9,497 nt of DNA, from assembly GCA_947632745.1 (NCBI GenBank), contig CANRQH010000051.1, positions 1 to 9,497 of the forward strand. Direction: 5' to 3'. Made by a program: the position numbers and the translations under genes. The notes below the pieces were generated by a model. That model saw nothing but the letters and a program-made list of their open reading frames with translations. It had not been told where the DNA came from and did no database searches. Each line of letters starts with the position of its first letter. Position 1 is the first letter of the stretch. Positions 5,326 to 9,497 of the stretch are shown piece by piece. The DNA comes from an uncultured Clostridia bacterium. Lineage in GTDB: Bacteria > Bacillota > Clostridia > TANB77 > CAG-508.

Positions 5326-8300
5326 TTATTTTAAAAATTCTTTAACTTCTTTTAAAATTTCTTTTTCTCCGACCTTTTTCTAGTTTTAATGTTATCATTG
5401 GTTTAATTCCTGATGAAAATTTTATTCTGTTTCCATATTTTTTTATTACTTCTGATATAATATTATTATCAAATTTTCCAGCATCATATGTGAATACTAT
5501 AGCATTTGGTTTACTTTGTATTTTTGTTATAAATTTATTTTTTGCAATAGATTTTATTCTTGATATTTCAAGTAGGTTTTCTATTTCACTTGGCATATTT
5601 CCAAATCTATCTATAAGCTCATCTATTACATTTCTTATGTCTTCTTCATTTTTACAAAGTGCTATATCTTGGTATATTTCGATTTTTTGATTTTGGTCTG
5701 ATATATATTCATCTGGAATATAACTTGTTACATTTAAGTCTATTTGACATTCTATTTCTTTTTCTACTGTTAATCCTTGTTCTTCTTTTAATACTTCGTC
5801 TAGTATTCTACAATATGTGTCATATCCAACTTCTTCTAAATGTCCATGTTGAATTTCACCAACTAAGCTTCCTGCACCTCTTATTTCTAAGTCACGCATT
5901 GCAATTTTAAATCCTGAACCGAATTCTGTAAATTCTTTTATTGCTTTTAAACGCTTATCTGCAGTTTCTGATAATAATTTATCTTTTCTGTACGTAATAT
6001 ATGCATACCCTTGTCTTTCAGACCTTCCAACTCTTCCTCTTAATTGGTAAAGTCCTGCTAGTCCCATTCTATCTGCATTTTCTATTATTATAGTATTTGC
6101 ATTTGGTATGTCAATACCAGATTCTAAAATTGTTGTACTAACTAATACGTTTATTTTTCCTTCTACAAAGTCGTTCATTATGTCTTCAATTTGTGTGCCT
6201 GTCATTTGTCCATGTGCATACCCTACTTTTGCCTCAGGAACTAAACTTGATATTCTATCTGCTTTTAACATTATGTCTTCCACTTTATTGTATAAATAAA
6301 ATACTTGACCATCTCTCTCTAATTCTTTTGTAATTGCTTCTCTTACCACTTCTTCGTCATATTCTAAAACATAAGTCTGTACAGGCTTTCTGTTTTGTGG
6401 TGGTTCGTACAAACAAGACATGTCTCTTACTCCAACAACAGACATATGAAGTGTTCTAGGAATTGGTGTTGCAGACATTGTTAAAACATCTATACTATTT
6501 TTATATTGTTTTATTTTTTCTTTTGCTTTTACACCAAATCTATGCTCTTCATCTATTACTAAAAATCCTAAGTCTTTAAATTCAACATCTTTTCCAAGTA
6601 ATTTATGAGTTCCAATTACTATATCTACATCTCCTAATTTTAGGCTTCTTATTATTCTGGTTTGCTCTTTTGCACTTTTAAATCTATTTAAAAGCTCTAT
6701 TTTTATTGGAAAGTTTTTCATTCTTTCTTTAAAAGTTTCATATTGTTGTTTTGCCAAAACTGTTGTCGGTGCCAAATATGCAACTTGTTTTCCATCCATT
6801 ACTGCTTTAAATGCAGCACGCAAGGCAACTTCTGTTTTACCATATCCAACGTCTCCACAAAGCAATCTATCCATTGGTCTTTCACTTTCCATGTCTTTTT
6901 TTACTTCTTCTATTGAACGCAATTGGTCATCTGTTTCTGTGTATGGAAAAGCACCTTCGAATTGTTTTTGAAATTCATTGTCTTTACTAAATGCAAATCC
7001 TTTTGCTTTTTCACGCCTTGCATAAAGTTCTATTAAGTCTTTAGCAACTTTTCTTAAATTATTTTTTACTTTGTTGGTTGTTTTTTCCCAATCTTTAGAA
7101 CCAATTTTATTTAGTTTAAGATTTACATCATCTCCACCAACATATTTTCTTATTTCATCTAAAGAGTTGGTTGGTATATATAAAATATCATCTCCTAAAT
7201 ATTTTAGCTTAATATAATCTCTTGTTATACCATCTGCTGTTAATGTATTTACTCCAATATAAATTCCTATACCATATCTTCTATGAACTACATAATCTCC
7301 AACTTTTAAATCTGCAAATACAACTTTTTCTGCATTTGTGAATTTTTCATCTTTTCTTTTTCTTGTACTTTTTCTTGCTTCTACTAAATCACTTGCCAAT
7401 ATAAGAATTTCATTAAATTCTTGACTATAACATCCTTCTGATATTTTGCCAAGTGTAATTGTAACTGTTTGTTTTGATTTAGTTATTATTGCTTGGTTTA
7501 AATCTTCTTGAAATATTGATAATATTTCATTTTCATTTAATAGTTTTTCTATTTTTTTAGCTTTTTCTTTTGTATCAACTACAATGTAAACATTTCTTTC
7601 TTGTTTTAAGAAATTTTTTATATCTCCTAAAAATAAGTCTATTCCACTTTTAAAATAATTTAGCTCTTTAAATTTAAAGTCATATTTTTCTATACTGTTT
7701 TTATTTGTATTATCTAATTTTTCTAAATATATAGTTTGATGCTTTTTTATTTCTCGCTCAAGTTCTTCTGTTCCTATATAATTTTTTAAAGCATCTGGCA
7801 CAATTCTTTCTTTTTCTATTAAGGCTTTTATTGTATTTTCATTGTCTTGTTCTATATTTTCAGACCTTAAATTAACTTTATTCGATTCTTCAACAAAAAC
7901 TATATAGCTATCATCTAAATATTCTAAAATATTCTCCTGCTCTTTATAAAATGAGTTAAAATATCTATCAATTTTACTTATATAATTGCCATTTCTAATT
8001 TGCTCTATATCATTTTCTTGCTTTTCTATTAAAGATTCTGGACATACTTGTTCTTGAATATTTTTTATAACTTTGCTTAAATCTTCTTCTAATACATATT
8101 CATGTGCAGGGAAAATTTGGGCTGTATCTAAATTTTCTACAGACCTCTGGCTTATTATGTTAAAGGTTCTTATTGAATCAACTTCATCTCCCCAAAGCTC
8201 AATTCTTATGCCTTGTGTATCACTTGTGGAAATATCTATTATTCCACCTCTTATAGCAAATTCTCCTCGTCCATCTATTAACTCAAATCTTTCATATCCT

Positions 8301-8773
8301 AAATCTACAAGTTTTTGCTTTAATTCTTCTAAATTACATATATCTCCTATTTTGAAATTTAATACATTTTTATATAGTGTTTTTTTAGGAATTATTTTTT
8401 GTTTTACCGCTTCTACAGATGTAACTATAATATTATTTTGCTTTTTGTATATTTTGTTTAATACATCTATTCTTTCATATGGCAAATTCTTGCTTTCTGC
8501 AACATAGTCATATGTTATAATTTCTTTTTTGGGTAAATATGCTACTTTTTCTGTAAAAAATTTTAAGTCATTTACTAGCTTTTGTGCTTGAATTTCATTA
8601 TATGTTATAAGCAAAATCGGTCTTTTTATGTTTTCTAAAACAGAACTTAATATTAGTGTTTCGGCAACGCCATTTAAGCCCGATATTTCTACCAGGCTTT
8701 TTTTGTTTTCTATATTTTTTAAAAAGTCATTATATTTTTTGCTTGTTTTTAAGTCTTTTAACAGTAAGTTCAT
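5326..8773 (-). CDS. mfd: Transcription-repair coupling factor Mfd, with a +1 frameshift at a CGG codon near the C-terminus
   Basis: Mfd is an ATP-driven DNA translocase that removes stalled RNA polymerase at lesions and recruits UvrA. The product is about 1,148 residues (Bacillus Mfd is 1,177). In order: a UvrB-homologous N-terminal region with GGIIDI (to about 400), the RNA-polymerase-interacting CarD-like domain (LKVGDYVVHRRYGIGIYIG, about 487-560), then SF2 helicase lobes with Walker A G640-DVGYGK646-T, D741-E-E-H744, MSATPIPRTL, ILESGIDIPNANT and QLRGRVGRS, then the C-terminal TRCF domain. The frame-0 reading ends GRRKRNFKRS at 5342. Skipping base 5371 gives KLEKGGEKEILKEVKEFLK and stop 5326-5328, an amphipathic acidic/basic tail more like the family. 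The start ATG 8771-8773 overlaps the upstream stop (ATGA), indicating coupled translation. Arg codons include AGA, CGT, AGG and CGA, but no sense CGG. Confidence 0.96.
5368..5374 (-). other. Putative +1 frameshift site 3: GGU CGG A near the end of mfd
   Basis: The minus strand reads GAA AAA GGT CGG AGA AAA AGA in frame 0, giving an odd Arg/Lys-rich tail of ten residues. Skipping the C at 5371 gives GGT GGA GAA AAA GAA ATT TTA, a helical tail of 14 residues like those ending many Mfd proteins. Here frame 0 does not stop at once, so both frames would give nearly full-length Mfd differing only in the tail. The support is the CGGA match and absence of other CGG codons, plus the more natural tail. 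Confidence 0.65.
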
Positions 8774-9219
8774 TCTTCTCTACTTCTTTCTTTATTTTCT
8801 TGCATTTTTTCTCTCATTTGCTTCATAACTTCATCTCTATTTTTTGATTTTTGAATTTCTGATTTGCTGTTTACCTTTATATCTTTTAAGTTTACTTTTT
8901 CTTTGTCGTTAAATAATTTTTTTGCAAGCATGTCAACTCTTTCTAGAGATTCTAGTAATTCTTTTTTTACTCTTTTTAAATGCTCATCATCTTCTACTTC
9001 TTCATCGTCTTCTGATGTTTTTTTTCTTTTTGCTTTTTTAGAAGAATATACTCCATCTTGCTCTCTATAATTTTTTATTTCTTCTTCTTGAGATATTTCA
9101 GGCTTTTCCCCTTCTACAAGGTCTTCTAATACTCCTTTTATATCTACGTTTTTTTCTTCAAATTCTTCGAATTCTTCTTTTGGTTCTTGGTATTCTTTTT
9201 TTGTTTTTTTGTTTGGCAT
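8770..9219 (-). CDS. Highly charged protein of unknown function, translationally coupled to mfd
   Basis: I do not recognise this 149-residue protein. It has no signal peptide or membrane segment and almost no aromatic residues after the first half. The N-terminal part is strongly acidic with glutamate runs (EEFEEFEEK, about 15-23), followed by a basic patch KKAKRKK (about 61-67), an acidic cluster EDDEEVEDDEH (about 70-80) and a helical, probably coiled-coil stretch (about 81-149) rich in Lys and Glu. Much of it is likely disordered. The start ATG 9217-9219 has AAAAGGA about 10 bases upstream. Its TGA overlaps the mfd ATG (ATGA), so it is made in step with Mfd and could be an accessory of repair or RNA polymerase, but nothing in the sequence proves that. 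Confidence 0.75.
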   Translation of the reverse strand: MPNKKTKKEYQEPKEEFEEFEEKNVDIKGVLEDLVEGEKPEISQEEEIKNYREQDGVYSSKKAKRKKTSEDDEEVEDDEHLKRVKKELLESLERVDMLAKKLFNDKEKVNLKDIKVNSKSEIQKSKNRDEVMKQMREKMQENKERSREE

Positions 9220-9270
9220 TGAATTTTTTTCCTTTTATAAATATATTTAGGTTTTTTTCATTGTTCCATA

Positions 9271-9293
9271 GGGACCGGTTCTTTTTTGTGCAT
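9271..9293. repeat. REP-like repeat, copy 1
   Basis: This 23-base unit starts GGGACCGGTTC, continues with a T6 run and ends GTGCAT. An identical copy lies at 9302-9324. Similar GGGACGGTTCTTTTGTGC-type units are scattered in many Firmicute genomes, sometimes beside IS200-like (Y1) transposases; that link is from memory and no transposase is seen here. Confidence 0.7.
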
Positions 9294-9301
9294 GTACAAT
9301 T

Positions 9302-9324
9302 GGGACCGGTTCTTTTTTGTGCAT
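9302..9324. repeat. REP-like repeat, copy 2
   Basis: It is identical to copy 1 and starts 31 bases from it, in the same direction. The core ACCGGT is a palindrome. Both copies lie inside the predicted 5' leader of the mfd transcript, between the promoter at 9353-9381 and the first gene. Confidence 0.7.
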
Positions 9325-9352
9325 TGGTTTTACCTATAAACCTATACTATAT

Positions 9353-9381
9353 ACTTTACCACAATTTTGAAGAAAAATCAA
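9353..9381 (-). promoter_or_regulatory. Sigma-A-type promoter for the charged-protein/mfd operon
   Basis: The minus strand has -35 TTGATT (9376-9381), a 17-base spacer and -10 TAAAGT (9353-9358) preceded by TGG, an extended -10. Transcription would start near 9346, giving a leader of about 125 bases that contains both REP-like repeats. Confidence 0.65.
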
Positions 9382-9443
9382 TGCGTTTTTTAGAAATTTT
9401 TGTAATCGTCAACTATCCTTTGTTACAATTCACAGCCGACATA

Positions 9444-9488
9444 AAAAAGCACCCTAAATAGAGAGATTAAAAATCTCCCTATTTAGGG
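9444..9488 (-). terminator. Intrinsic terminator of a gene lying upstream of the window
   Basis: CCCTAAATAG-a-GAGATT (9452-9468) pairs with AATCTC-c-CTATTTAGGG (9472-9488), a 16-base-pair stem with one internal mismatch and a 3-base loop. In the minus-strand transcript it is followed by UGCUUUUUUAU. It separates the preceding, unseen gene from the mfd operon. Confidence 0.88.
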
Positions 9489-9497
9489 CATATTTAA

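Noticed and set aside
703..5374. Three independent pseudogenes or assembly errors instead of recoding
   Set aside because: Random indels would not all create in-frame CGG before A in a window with no other in-frame CGG, and downstream frames stay open and family-like. It remains the main alternative for any single site and needs read-level checking.
703..5374. Simple reassignment of CGG to another amino acid or to stop
   Set aside because: Any three-base reading of CGG leaves the downstream sequence out of frame, and a stop would remove conserved domains; one base must be absorbed to reach the family sequence.
8073..8507. 144-codon plus-strand open frame opposite mfd, and a similar one at 1386-1799 opposite the phosphorylase
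   Set aside because: They are antisense shadows of conserved genes with hydrophobic, serine-rich sequence and no binding site.
9271..9324. CRISPR array
   Set aside because: Only two repeats with an 8-base gap between them; no array periodicity and no cas gene.
9249..9326. Short upstream reading frame through the REP-like units (begins MHKKEPVP)
   Set aside because: No ribosome binding site precedes it, and such peptides arise mechanically from this repeat type.

Overview
The window is strongly AT-rich and every recognisable gene lies on the minus strand. The extended ribosome binding sites (AGAAAGGA), the WalR-type regulator, a prepilin-like membrane protein and a MecA-N-type penicillin-binding protein together suggest a low-GC Firmicute, most likely an uncultured gut-type Clostridia member. 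Species cannot be named from this window.

Layout, read in the direction of transcription (high to low coordinates). A terminator of an upstream gene (9452-9488) is followed by a good promoter (9353-9381), a leader carrying two copies of a REP-like repeat (9271-9324), a highly charged 149-residue protein of unknown function (8770-9219) and, overlapping it by ATGA, the transcription-repair coupling factor mfd (5326-8773). A second promoter (5294-5322) drives a WalR-like response regulator (4435-5187), which ends at an intrinsic terminator (4397-4429) with no histidine kinase beside it. After a 103-base nested inverted repeat (4267-4369) come ispH (3365-4219), a prepilin-like protein (2760-3321) and rnhB (2133-2759). 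A second long inverted repeat (1990-2127) precedes a pyrimidine-nucleoside phosphorylase (703-1966). The window ends inside a class B penicillin-binding protein (1-599).

The main discovery concerns decoding. Three of the eight genes (the phosphorylase, the prepilin-like gene and mfd) are each broken by exactly one extra base, and in all three the break has the same form: NNU CGG A, where dropping the C restores the frame and the next codon becomes GGA (Gly). The restored frames give the family C-terminal domain of the phosphorylase, a prepilin-like protein whose stop codon abuts the rnhB start, and a normal-looking Mfd tail. I checked every CCG trinucleotide on the plus strand. In about 2,840 codons there are only three in-frame CGG codons, and they are these three. 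CGG therefore appears not to be used as an ordinary arginine codon here. The simplest reading is that CGG has no dedicated tRNA and acts as a +1 ribosomal frameshift signal, tolerated or used in several genes. Random sequencing errors would not be expected to fall only on an otherwise absent codon.

The remaining gene content is housekeeping: DNA repair (Mfd, RNase HII), isoprenoid synthesis (IspH), nucleoside salvage, cell-wall synthesis and its regulation.
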